Below, piece after piece: positions 21,278 through 32,297 of a stretch of DNA of 64,000 nucleotides; the first letter of the stretch is position 1, and the number at the start of each line of letters is the position of its first letter. A program made the translations under genes and the position numbers. Origin of the DNA: Gremmenia infestans (lineage: Eukaryota > Ascomycota > Leotiomycetes > Helotiales > Hamatocanthoscyphaceae); the NCBI GenBank assembly GCA_032629725.1, contig JAFEVB010000007.1, positions 744,001 through 808,000 of the forward strand, read 5' to 3'. The notes under the pieces were generated by a model, which was given only the letters and a program-made list of their open reading frames with translations, did not search any database and was not told the origin of the DNA.

Positions 21278-24200
21278 TGTCTACTTCGAATCGGTACTCT
21301 TACGAGACGACGACATACATTTTGGTATGGAGGATTTAATAGCAGTCTCAACCCATCCCGCATTATCGTGTGGAGTCTTTCGCTTCTTGTTCACCATTTT
21401 ACGGCATCTGAGCTTTCTTGCATTGCTGGGAGGAAGAGTTGCGTTTGATGGGAATGAGATACTGAGACGAGCTTCGTGTGGGCTGTTTGGGCATAAAGGT
21501 TCACACCATTTACATAGATTTCTTGCACATGGTTGTTTCAATTTTCTTACAAAGTGATCCTGGTGTTAAATGACGGAGGCAGGTTGTTCATGATGAGTGA
21601 ATGAAAAATATTTTCAAAATAAATTTGTGTGTCAGACGAAGTGAAGTTCGACGTAAAAGTGGGGTTCCCATTAAATAATATTTGCCTCGTTTTGAAAATA
21701 CATGCTTGATTTCATCAGCGTAGCAGCCAAAGCTGAGAGTAGAATAGCTTGCGAAGGGTCAATAGCAATCTCGAGAACCTGTAACTTCGCATTACTTTTT
21801 CCATACTGTACAGTACTTGATAGCGGTCCTTTTGTCTCAACGGATCCGAGTGGTCCGGTTCGGACAAATATCGAGGCCCGCCGGCATCTCGAGCAAACAG
21901 AAACAGCTACCGGGGTAGCGGTATCTTTCCACACGGGCGTGCTGAAAGGGAAAGTATGCACCCGTTTGTCATAAACAAGAGTGATATAGTCATTCCTTGC
22001 TCTGCTCGAGGGAGATGTATTGAGTCGATATTCTTCCCTCTCCAAATTCTCTGCTCTCGGTCGAATCACTTCTTCGGGCTGCGTTTGCGAAGGCGGCTCG
22101 AAGAGGGAGGGGTTCCCGTGCCTAGACGGCAACTGAGCTACCGATACGACATGAAAAGTTCCCGTATGGCTGGTCGTTTGCGTCACATCTCAAAATCGTG
22201 GGGTATGTTGAGATCTGGCCCGCTCCGATGCCAATAAGATCCTGAGACACATGGGGGTCTCTACTAATGAATAATCGGGGATGTCAGTGCAGATTGCCGG
22301 TGGACGACGACCGGTTTTCTACTTGTTTTTCCTGTAGCAGCTGTCTTTGTGAGGTGGACTTTTCTTAGCAGGTGGAGTCAAAAGTGGGAGCGGAGGTGGA
22401 AGTAGATATGGATGTTACCCCTGGTGCCCCTTCGCTCGGAATGTGGAAGGGGAAAGTGTGGTAGCGAGCCGTAGTGGCGCAGAGTGGCTCCTGCCGTCTT
22501 CCCAGACGACGACAATCTTCACTTCACCCTCGAGATTCACCACAAAATGGACGCTGTGCCTCTTCAAAAGGAGCGGTGCCCCGCAAAGAACCCCGTGCCG
22601 CACTCATTGCGTTTCTTGTACCAAGGAACACAGTGAAGCCTTTGAATAGGTGCCTATCAACACAATTAAGCTTTTCATTTTGCTTTTTTGTGTTACTTGA
22701 AAGCCAGCATCTGAATCGCTGGGTATGCAAGGAGCTCTCAGAGGTCGAACTTGTCATGCCCAACGACTCAACTCTGTGAACATGGCTGCGATATGGCAGT
22801 TTCAATAATGTTGCTATTAACGTCCTGGAACTGCCCATTTGGTGATGGATAAATTGAGTGGCTGCATCTTTTTTCATTTTAGGCCCAACAGTATACACTG
22901 CCACCCTCGTGTTTATGCACAACATCCAACCGAGTATCGTGCAGAGATCGTCATAGTCTCCTCATTCGGTATGACCCCTTACGCCTCGAGTATTGGAGCT
23001 AAAGTGCGACAATCCCGCATTGTGGGGAGGAGAGACACCAAACAGAGGGGGAGTTGCGTCCGAACAGGCCATGTCAGTCCCTTGTTGTGGCTGCCGCACC
23101 GACATTAAATCCGCCACTAAGAGATCTGGGTATCTGGTATCTGGAGGCGGAAAATAGGTCAGCCAGGGTTCTTTAGGTTTGTACGACGTGTCATTTTCAA
23201 CATTAGACCACCTTGGACTTGTTAGACAAGTTGCAGTGGGCAACCGGACCCTGCAGACGATGGCAAGTTACGTACCTAGGTAGGTACCCAGACCGTTGAT
23301 TACTTGGGTGCGCGCAGGAGCATGTAGTAGGTCAGGTAGATAGTTTCGCCTGGAGCGAGAGTTCACCAGGTTCGTCTCTGCTTGGAAGTCCCTTCCTTGT
23401 TCGTTCTGTTAAGCTCTGCTCTGTTCTTTTCGCAATTGTGCAGTAACAGCGAACGCCTCTATCAAAGGAAAGCGCCTTCTGCATGGTGCCTGCACAAGCA
23501 TGGCTTGCCTGTCTGCTGAAATACGCTGGAACAAGTGTAGCGGACCTCTCTCCGCGTTTGTGTCTTAAGAAGGCCATAAAGAGCGGCTTTGTCCCCCTTG
23601 GATGCACTTCATCTGCACGTTATCCAGTATCTCAGTATCTCAGTATCAGTATCTGTATCTGTATCTGTATCTTCAATACCCCCAGCAGACCAGACGGGCG
23701 AGACGCTGGGTAATAATTTCTCATCTGGTTTGCGTGCGGAAAGAACGTATGGTGTTGTTTGCATTGATTGGGTGGCCCTCTCCTCTCTGTTGTTGTTCTA
23801 CCTTTCAAGTTGCCAGTTGCCTCATTTGTTTACTTCAAGCGGACTCGAGCTGCACCGGCTCTCGACTCAATTGTCCCGCTTAACACTTTCAACATCGTAC
23901 CTTCCGCCCAATTCACTTTTCACAGCAGCAGCCCCACAACCCACTTCTTCTTGCACACCTCCACCGACCCTCTTTCTTCTTCCTCCACCATCAACTTCGA
24001 TCAACAAACACCAATCCTTCACAATCTCTTCATAACAACCCCCATCTGGCTTGATAGCTTCCTACCTATCTTCTAGACCTCCACTCGCTACCCTGATCAT
24101 TCTAAAACTCTTGTCTTGTTCTACTTGTCCTGTCGAAGCACCGCTGCTTGTACTTCTAGAACGCGTTTCTTGACGCAACCCAGAGCTCCTATCTTGCCAA

Positions 24201-24574
24201 TTCTTCTTACAAAGGTTTGTACACCTGCCCCCACCATCCTGAGAATGCATTGCTGATTCTGATCTTGCAGCCCATTGCCTTGTGAGAGTCTTAAGAAACA
24301 CGCTCTTGTGCCAGAGACTGTGACTGTAAGATACCATCTTCCCATTTCTTTCTTCGCCAGCTACCGCCTTCCATCCCTTTCACACATGCCATTGAACTGC
24401 CCCAATTGCACTTCTTGCTATATATTTCTCACTCTGCCGCCCCTTGCTGTTCACATTGCATTTCCGATCTGCCATATTCTTGTACTCCACAACGAACTGT
24501 CTGCCCACAGCCTCTACAACATCCTTCAACATCAGTCAATCGCTGCATGACTGACAGAACCTGTCCAGATTACC
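21278..24574. other. Long intergenic region, reductase to RNA-binding gene
   Basis: This 3.3 kb has no confident gene. A 171-codon - strand frame (21671-22186) shows no domain, has mixed composition and lacks splice context; I treat it as unsupported. A gtatct microsatellite lies at about 23636-23672. From ~23880 the + strand is very pyrimidine-rich and looks like the transcribed leader of the downstream gene. It contains two plausible 5'-UTR introns, 24215-24270 (gtttgt...ttgcag) and 24326-24568 (gtaaga...gtccag). Confidence 0.45.
23627..23672. repeat. cagtatct / gtatct microsatellite
   Basis: Tandem short units (cagtatct, then gtatct) run for about 45 bp in the non-coding region upstream of the RNA-binding protein gene. 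Confidence 0.7.
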
Positions 24575-26714
24575 ATGTCTTACCAGCAGGCTACGACTCA
24601 CGCCGAGAACTCCTTCCCCGCTCGTTCCGCAGCCAACATGTACACCCAGCCGCAAGCACGCACTCAGCGCGACTCTCAGGGTCAAACCTCTTCATTCGGC
24701 CAGGGTGCTACCCAGAATGAGAGCAACCCAATGGCTGCCATGATGAACCAGTTTAATGGTCTTGCCATTCAAGGTGCCAACATGGCATCTGGTGCCTCTA
24801 CCATGGGAAGCACTCAGCTCCCGCTTGGATCTCAGCTCCAGTATTACCTCACCCCAGATGGGCAATACCTGGTCGCACCTGCCGGCATGTATTCTGCTCA
24901 GACTATGGCTCCAGCACAGATGCCAGACACCACTTATACCGGCTATCCTACGACTTTGCCATACTATCCGCAAGCTCCTTATCCTAGCTATGTTCCGGGT
25001 TATCCATTGCTGTCTGGCTACCCCTCTGCTCGTGCTGGCTACTACTCTGACCGCTCAGATTCACTGCACAAAGATGTTCCTGGTCTTGAGAATCGCCGTG
25101 GTTCGTATTCGACTAACGAGTCTGCTCCTAGCACCCCATACTATGGCTCAATCTCCCAGCGTGAGCAGGGTACCCATATTGCTGCAATTGACCGATCTCC
25201 TTTCGGCTCTACCCCTTCACCACAGCAAATTCCCGCCCACACTGACCAAAAGGCTCTTGCTCCTTACAAGACCATCTCAATCAACATCGATCTTGATGCA
25301 TTGCTGATGCAGCACCCAGCCATTCCCCGGGCTGTTCCTGCCGTTTTCACTCCTCGTGAGAATATGAGAACTCTCGATCAGAGCTTGTCCAACCAGATGC
25401 CAGGCAACCGCAATGTCTACATCCGTGGTCTCCACCCAAATACAGATGATCAGATGCTCGCTGCATACGCTGGCCGCTTTGGAAAGGTTGAAACATCAAA
25501 GGCCATCATTGATACTTCTACCGGCGCTTGCAAGGGGTGAGTAGCTTCGTTATTCTATCCTCCATCCTAAAGATCAGCTCTAACAATACACAGGTTCGGT
25601 TTTGCCAAGTACTTCACAACCCGTGAATCTGAGCTCTGCATTAGAGGCTTCTACAAGATGGGGTATGAAGTTGGTTTTGCTAGGGTCAGTCACCCTCTCA
25701 CTTCGAGAGCGAGCTTCCCTAATTTCTCACAGGAGTCTTTCAATTCTCGTCTGAAGGCTGAGGGTGACGACAATTCCACTAACCTGTATGTTTCGAACCT
25801 CCCAAAGAACATGACCGAAGCTGTAAGTTTCAATGCATACCTCCTTCTGTATCGTATCTAATGAGCCCAGGAACTTGGTGCTGTCTTCATTGGCTACAAA
25901 GTCAGTTCCAGCAGAGTCCTCCGGGATGCCAACAACAATAGCCGTGGTGTTGGTTTTGCTAGGTAAGCTAATCTGCAGCGGACTTAACAATGAATGTCAA
26001 CTGACCTTCTTCCCCAGATTTGAGAGCCGTGAGGTGTGCGAGGATATCATTGAGCAGTTCCATGGTGTGCCCATTGGTGAAGAGGGACTTCTTCTTCAAG
26101 TCCGCTATGCCGACACACCTGCCCAAAAGGACCTCAAGCGCATCACCACAGAGCGCCGTCAGTTTCGAACTAGCGAGTACAACGTCGGTGCATACGGCGC
26201 TCCTGCTGACATGCTTGCACTTTCTCCACAAATGCCAACTACCCTCATTCCTCGAGCCTCCCAGATTACTCGACACCTTCCCACCGCATCTCGTGCTACT
26301 AGCAGCAGTTCTTGGAAGCGAGAGAATACCAGGTCAGAAACCCCCATTTTCGATGACGACCTTTGTACTGATCATCATTGTAGCTTGCTTGACGCTCCAT
26401 ACTTCAAGGATATTGATCGCCAGGTGAAGACTGAGGATCGTCATGGCAGCTTGCTTGACGCCATTCCATACTTCAAGGATATTGATCGCCAGGTGAAGAC
26501 TGAGCCTGAGACGAGCAAATCCAAGGAGATGTATGATCCACAGTACATGATTCAAAATCCTTACAAGTACTGATGAAGTAGTAGCACGGTTCCGGGCCCC
26601 ACTCCAACGGTTTCGGACGACGGCTCTACTGATGAGGGTGTCACTGTCCACCAAGACGCTCCTGCTGTCGCCCATGGTGGATCAGTTACCTCTCCATCTG
26701 CTCGCAAGTCTTGA
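24575..26714 (+). CDS. Two-RRM RNA-binding protein (RBMS/MSSP-like)
   Basis: Exons: 24575-25536, 25594-25684, 25733-25822, 25871-25962, 26018-26332, 26384-26530 and 26582-26714, all in phase, ~609 residues. The N-terminal half is Gln/Pro/Tyr-rich. RRM1 starts at NRNVYIRGLHPNTDDQML (RNP2) and has FGFAKY (RNP1) across the first junction. RRM2 has TNLYVSNLPKNMTEAEL and RGVGFARFESRE. The layout resembles metazoan RBMS/MSSP and the yeast-type two-RRM regulators, so a role in mRNA control is inferred. The last two introns are less certain: 26333-26383 is stop-free and a multiple of three, and if 26531-26581 is not spliced the protein ends at 26573. I prefer splicing because 44 further open codons (TVPGPTPTVSDDGS...) follow. 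A tandem duplication lies in the C-terminus. Confidence 0.85.
26382..26504 (+). repeat. 66-nt tandem duplication in RNA-binding gene
   Basis: Two nearly identical copies begin at 26382 and 26448 (both agcttgcttgacgc); the second has a 3-nt insertion. Each encodes SLLDA(I)PYFKDIDRQVKTE. The high identity implies a recent event. Each copy starts at a potential splice acceptor AG (ttgtag and ggcag). Confidence 0.9.
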
Positions 26715-27512
26715 ATCTTCGAGCTGAGAGTCTATACCGTGGCACTTCTTTACATCTTTCATCGGCGGTCTTTGTTATGCATTTTCTTACTATAGGACTA
26801 CACGTTACCTGTGTTCCTGTCATTACGCGGTCATACGCTACATCGCCCCTTACGGCCTAATACCCTAATCATACACGTACTCGATTAGCAGACATACATA
26901 CCTGTTACATAGCGCGCTATGTTTCGCACTCGTACCGACAACATATTTCGAGTCTTGCTACCTGGTACGGCGGTGGAACATACAAAAGTATTTTCAAGGT
27001 GTGGGATATTGACATTCATGGCATGGAACATCATATTATGTCAAGAATATTGATGGACGGATTCTAAAAAGTATTGGGCGCTTTCATTGTAAAAATTTTC
27101 CTTCTTTGCTCTTCTGTCTTGCACACTACTAGTACGCTCACGGCCTTTTGATAGACCTGTTTATAGCATGAATGAAGAGCTTAATCCTCAAAACCTCGCA
27201 TTCTTCCTGTATTTGCCGTGTTTCGCTGATCGCTCCTTGATCAAGCATTCGTGTATCCTCCCTCAATACACTTAACATCCACAAGTCTACTTCCGGGGAT
27301 CCTCCAATGATGTACATCCTTAACCCGATACTTGCAAATTGGCTATTCAACTTGAGACATTCTCGTTACATCTCGGACAGAAAGCCCCAGGTTATGGCAT
27401 TGAAGAACTTCATGCATATGATCCAATGCCCAAGTAGCTCATCCACCAGAAAGTCATTATGGCATGAAGTATTCGGTCGATCTGTGATGTGTTCCATATA
27501 AGCGCCAGAGAC
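26715..27512. other. Convergent intergenic region
   Basis: The 0.8 kb between the 3' ends of the RNA-binding gene and RIO2 holds both 3' UTRs. Only small non-supported ORFs occur. No clear extra RIO2 exon could be found here. Confidence 0.5.
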
Positions 27513-28751
27513 TCACGTCTTGTCTTTAAGCTGTAGGGTCGCTAACGAAACATCATCACCAGCAGCTTCATCTACGATGACTGATCCATTACCCATGTTC
27601 TTTGAAGCGGCCTCGGCATCCTCAGCCAGGTCCTCAGGGCCATCTGGCTGCTGCTCATCATCATCCTCGTCTTCGTCTTCATCCTCATCGGAGTCCTCGT
27701 CGCCCCGAGCAGCATGTGGGTCACCGTCCCCATCGACGCCCACCTCCTTCATATACGCCTCAAGCTCCTTGGCCATCTTCTTCGAAAACCCAGACGCCTC
27801 AACAGATACATCAAGTCTCTTGACACCATCCTTGCCTATCAATTTCCTTGCATCTCGGTAATGAGGGCCCTTTGCATCGCTGGTATACCTGAATCGACGC
27901 TCGAAGAATCGCTTGATGCAATTTACGTCGCGATCGAAGTAGTATTCTGCGTTGACGTGGTCAATCGATACCATTTGCGGGAAATCGATGAGGATAGGTG
28001 TCAGGATGATATCTTCCGGTTTGTTGGACTCAGGATTGGGGTCTTCTTTAATCAGAATATTGAACTCGTTGAAATCGCCGTGGATGAGCCCATATTGGGC
28101 CAGACGCAAGATCATGGATATGAGTTCTGCGTAGAGGGATGCTGGGTCGGGGACCGAGGAGATCTGCCGCATGGGAAAGGCATCAATGAGGGACATCACG
28201 ATTGTGTGTCTTGATTGCGCGAGGGGTTCTGGGACCGGGAAGCCGTTTTCGCGCAGCGCCGCCATGAATGTGTATTCCTTCAAAGCTGCGAGGCGCGACA
28301 TGTACATCCAGGATCCGGAAGAGCGGTGGCGTAGATAGTCGCGGTTGGCTTTGACTGTTCGAAAAGAGATTCGGCCTAGTCTGTGAATTTTGAGGACTCG
28401 CTGCACTCCTTTGTCATCTGCAACGACGAAGATGTCGCTTTCTTTTCCCACACCGATTTGGTTGCCGACGCTGTAGACATCTTTGCGTTTTCGGTAGGTG
28501 TTGAGGGATAAATAGTCTAGGCCTCCATATGTTAAGCGGTAGCCGTCGTATTTGGCGTTCTTGAGTCGTGCGATCAATCCTACTTTTGCTAATGCAGATA
28601 TACTCTTGTGTACCCCGCCTCGAAGCCCTGATATTTGCCCGATTAATGCTGTGGGAACCACTTCATGGTTTTTCGAGCCCGTTTCGACGGCTGTGAGGGT
28701 TCGCCAATCTTCGGGCGTCAGATACCGCATAGCCTTGGTATCGAGTCTCAT
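27513..28751 (-). CDS. RIO2: RIO2 atypical protein kinase/ATPase
   Basis: Single open frame of 412 residues from ATG to TGA. The N-terminal winged helix (from MRLDTKAMRYLTPEDWRTL) is followed by the RIO kinase domain: flexible loop IGVGKESDIFVV, catalytic HGDFNEFNILI and metal-binding LIDFPQMVS. Past the kinase core come GFSKKMAKELEAYMKE and a very acidic Asp/Glu-rich tail. Rio2 binds 20S pre-rRNA-containing pre-40S particles and drives late cytoplasmic maturation. The stop codon overlaps a perfect splice donor (AC|GTGAGT), so a further C-terminal exon may exist; I could not identify one. The start is shared with a divergent promoter for RPN1. Confidence 0.95.
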   Translation of the reverse strand: MRLDTKAMRYLTPEDWRTLTAVETGSKNHEVVPTALIGQISGLRGGVHKSISALAKVGLIARLKNAKYDGYRLTYGGLDYLSLNTYRKRKDVYSVGNQIGVGKESDIFVVADDKGVQRVLKIHRLGRISFRTVKANRDYLRHRSSGSWMYMSRLAALKEYTFMAALRENGFPVPEPLAQSRHTIVMSLIDAFPMRQISSVPDPASLYAELISMILRLAQYGLIHGDFNEFNILIKEDPNPESNKPEDIILTPILIDFPQMVSIDHVNAEYYFDRDVNCIKRFFERRFRYTSDAKGPHYRDARKLIGKDGVKRLDVSVEASGFSKKMAKELEAYMKEVGVDGDGDPHAARGDEDSDEDEDEDEDDDEQQPDGPEDLAEDAEAASKNMGNGSVIVDEAAGDDVSLATLQLKDKT

Positions 28752-29074
28752 GTTTGCGGTTATGGGGGAGTTTTTAAACGTTGAGAGGCTTTCATGGAAT
28801 TAATTTATTTTTCTGATGTTCAGGGAAAATTGATGCCAAGCAGCGGGGGCCTGTCCGCTAGCGCCGCTGACTACGATGCGTGGAAGCTCCCGTACACTTT
28901 GTACGCGGAAGCTCCAGTGCCTAGAGAACTTCATCAACATTCAAAAGCTACGAATACAGACACCGCGACCTTCGAAATCGTCACGGCCATTTTCTATCCT
29001 CTCCCCTCTACCGTATCAGTACCCGACCCTCAATCTGCTCGAGTTTATCAAGACCCTCTCTCCCAGAATACACT
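28752..29074. promoter_or_regulatory. Divergent promoter RIO2 / RPN1
   Basis: 323 bp separate the two ATGs. GGAAGCTCC occurs twice in the same orientation, at 28882-28890 and 28907-28915. Between them lies a small palindrome, cgtac-acttt-gtacg (28891-28905). This symmetric composite is a good candidate for a shared control site; the factor is unknown to me. Confidence 0.55.
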
Positions 29075-31966
29075 ATGGCGCAGGATGGCGAACCGCCAAA
29101 GTCTGTTGACAAGGGCAAGGGAAAGGCCGTAGAAGGTGAACCCAGCAAAACCGAGGAGGTCAAGAAGGACAAAGATGGGAAGCCTATTGTTAATGGGAAA
29201 AAGGAAGATGGGGCTGTTGGAGGTAAGCTCTTGGTTTGGATTTGGGAGGTTCGTGCTAACAGCCACTTCAGCGACAGAGGACCTCAGTGAGGAGGATCAG
29301 CAGCTGAAGAGCGAGCTGGATATGCTAGTGGAGCGTCTGACGGTATGTCTATTTTCTACAGGGTGCTTACTGCTGGGTGCTAACATGATTCAAGGAGTCA
29401 GATTCAACACTTTATAAATCCGCTCTGGAGGCAATCAAAGAGTCCATCAAAACATCAACATCCTCGATGACCGCCGTACCCAAACCTCTCAAATTCCTCC
29501 GACCACATTACGAGCCTATGATTGAACTCTACGAGAAGTGGCCTGCTGGTGATGATAAGACATCACTAGCAGACGTACTGTCAGTGATTGGCATGACATT
29601 CTCAGACGAAGACCGACAAGATACCCTCAAATTCCGATTGCTTGCTCCCACATCAGATATTGCCTCATGGGGTCACGAATACACGCGGCATCTTGCTCTG
29701 GAACTTGGAGAGGTCTATACCAAGCGATTAACAGCAGATGAGCCTTACCAAGATCTCATTGACCTTACCCTAGTTCTAGTACCCCTCTTCCTTAAGAGCA
29801 ATGCCGAAGCAGATGCTGTGGATTTAATGAGTGAAATGGAGATCATCACAGACATCCCAAAATTCCTCGACAAAGATACATACCCGCGAGTCTGCCTTTA
29901 CATGGTTAGCATGGTGAATCTTTTGACCTACCCCGAAGACCAGCAATTCCTCCGAACCGCACATGATATCTATAAGCACTACGATCAGCTTACTCAAGCT
30001 ATCGTTCTGGCCATCCGCTTAAACGATATCGAACTCATTCAAGCTGATTTCAACTCTACGAAAGATGTTGCTCTCAAAAAACAGATGGCTTTTCTTATTG
30101 CCAGGCAACAAATTGTCCTAGATTTCGACCCTGAGACGGAGGAAGAACAAGAGATTGCCGAGTGCTTGAACAATACCAAGCTTCCGGAGCATTTCAAGGC
30201 GTTGGGCAAGGAGCTGAATATTCTGGACCCGAAGACAACGGAGGACATTTACAAGAGTCATCTGGAGAGCAACCGAGTGGCCGGTCTCACAAACCTCGAT
30301 TCTGCACGGCACAACCTGGCAGCCGCTTTCGTAAATGCCTTTGTGAATGCTGGATTTGGGAATGACAAGATGATGATGGTTGACGAAGACAAATCCAGCT
30401 GGGTATGGAAGACGAAAGAAGAGGGCATGACCTCCACAGTCGCATCTCTGGGAACGCTGTTGCTCTGGGATGTTGAAGGTGGCCTCGATAAAATCGACAA
30501 ATACACATATGCTCAAGAGGACCAGATTCAAGCCGGTGCCCAATTAGCCATTGGTATCATGAACTCCGGTGTCCGAATTGACTCTGATCCGGCCAAGGCC
30601 CTTCTTGGTGATGAGGACAAGCTAAACCACAAGAGTCCGCAGATCCGAGTTGCTTCAATAATGGGTCTAGGTCTTGCCTACGCTGGTTCAAATAGAGAAG
30701 ATATTCTGGAGCTGCTCTTGCCAATAGTTGGAGATACATCAATCGATATGCAAATATCGGCAATGGCTACGCTTTCTCTCGGAATGATCTTCATTGGATC
30801 TGGGAACAGTGATGTCATTGAGGCAATCATCCAAACTTTCCTTGATGATGAGCGGAAATCTCAATTGCAGGACAAGTGGACTCGATTCATGGCTCTTGGT
30901 CTTGGTCTATTATACTTTGGACGCCATGAAGAAGTCGATGTCATCTTGGAGACCCTTAAGGCTATTGACCACCCCATGTCGAAGCCAACTTCAATCCTTG
31001 CGGAGATTTGCGCCTGGGCAGGCACTGGTACTGTTTTGAAGATGCAAGAGCTCCTCCACATCTGTAACGACCATATTGAAGAGACGGATGACAAGAAGGG
31101 TGATGAATTGCTTCAGGCTTATGCTGTTATTGGCCTAGGTCTTGTTGCAATGGGCGAAGATGTTGGGCAGGAGATGGTTCTCCGACAATTTGGCCACCTC
31201 ATGCACTACGGTGAGGCGAATATTCGGAGGGCAGTTCCCCTGGCAATGGGTCTTCTCAGCCCTAGCAACCCTCAAATGAAGGTCTACGACACATTATCGA
31301 GGTACTCCCACGACAATGACAACGACGTCGCCATCAACGCCATCTTCGCTATGGGTCTTCTCGGTGCTGGAACCAACAACGCCAGACTGGCCCAACTCCT
31401 CAGGCAGCTGGCCAGCTATTACCACCGGGATCAAGAATCCTTGTTCATGGTCCGAATTGCTCAAGGTCTCCTCCATATGGGCAAGGGCACTCTCTCCATA
31501 TCACCCTTTCACACCGACCGCCAAGTTCTCTCAAGAGTTTCCGCCGGTGGTCTCCTCTCTGTCTTGGTCGCCATGATCGACGCCAAGCAATTTGTCACCG
31601 ACAAATCACACTACCTCCTCTACTACCTTGTCACAGCCATGCATCCCCGATTCCTGGTCACCCTCGACGAAGACCTAAAGCCTTTGACCGTCAATGTACG
31701 AGTAGGACAAGCCGTTGATGTTGTAGGACAGGCCGGACGACCAAAGACTATTACAGGATGGCAGACGCAGAGCACACCGGTTCTTTTGGCGTATGGTGAA
31801 CGTGCAGAGTTGGAGGACGAGCAGTATATTCCCTTGACTAACACTCTTGAGGGTTTGGTCATTTTGAGAAAGGTATGTTATGCCCAAAACTCGCAGTTGA
31901 ATATTTAGGATTGTCACTGACTTTAATTGGAATTAGAACCCAGAATGGGATGATGGGAAGAGCTAA
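29075..31966 (+). CDS. RPN1: 26S proteasome regulatory subunit RPN1
   Basis: Exons 29075-29222, 29272-29342, 29395-31872 and 31937-31966 (introns 49, 52 and 64 nt) give 908 residues. The final exon adds only NPEWDDGKS. The N-terminus is Lys/Glu-rich, followed by TEDLSEEDQQLKSELDMLVE. The middle has the proteasome/cyclosome (PC) repeats, seen as recurring Gly/Ala-rich helices such as SIMGLGLAYAGS, ATLSLGMIFIGS and AIFAMGLLGAG. The C-terminal beta region has PVLLAYGERAELEDEQYIP. Rpn1 is a base scaffold of the 19S particle that docks ubiquitin-like shuttle factors and Ubp6. All signs point to an intact housekeeping gene. Confidence 0.97.
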
Positions 31967-32297
31967 AGGAGCGGCTGTCAGGATTGGAACGAAATGAAAT
32001 AAACTGTATAATAGCCGTAGGCATGATCTCGTTGGAGCTTCGTGGGCTACAAAAACGATACTAGATGATAACAAGGCTTTCTCGTGGATTGTTAATGCTC
32101 TGCTCTGCTCTGCTATGCTATGCTATGCTATGTCGTGATGCAATGCAAATGCTATACCCGAGATGACCCTAATAGCTAAAGCTAAAATTACAGCGTTCCG
32201 TGAGCGACGCCGTTCCTCCCATCCCCGCCGCATAACCCAGTAAATGCCCGATATGTATTTATGCACAAAGCAAAAAATTTACAACATGGTGATAACA
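31967..32297. other. Convergent gap RPN1 / MLH1
   Basis: 330 bp holding both 3' ends. It includes a simple repeat, ctctg units then ctatg units, at about 32099-32132. Nothing else was recognised. Confidence 0.6.

Noticed and set aside
21671..22186. 171-codon - frame downstream of the P450 reductase
   Set aside because: No domain, odd composition, no splice or promoter support; long chance frames are common in GC-balanced intergenic DNA.
27520..27861. Ser-rich + frame opposite the RIO2 acidic tail
   Set aside because: It is the antisense shadow of the Asp/Glu-rich codons of RIO2.
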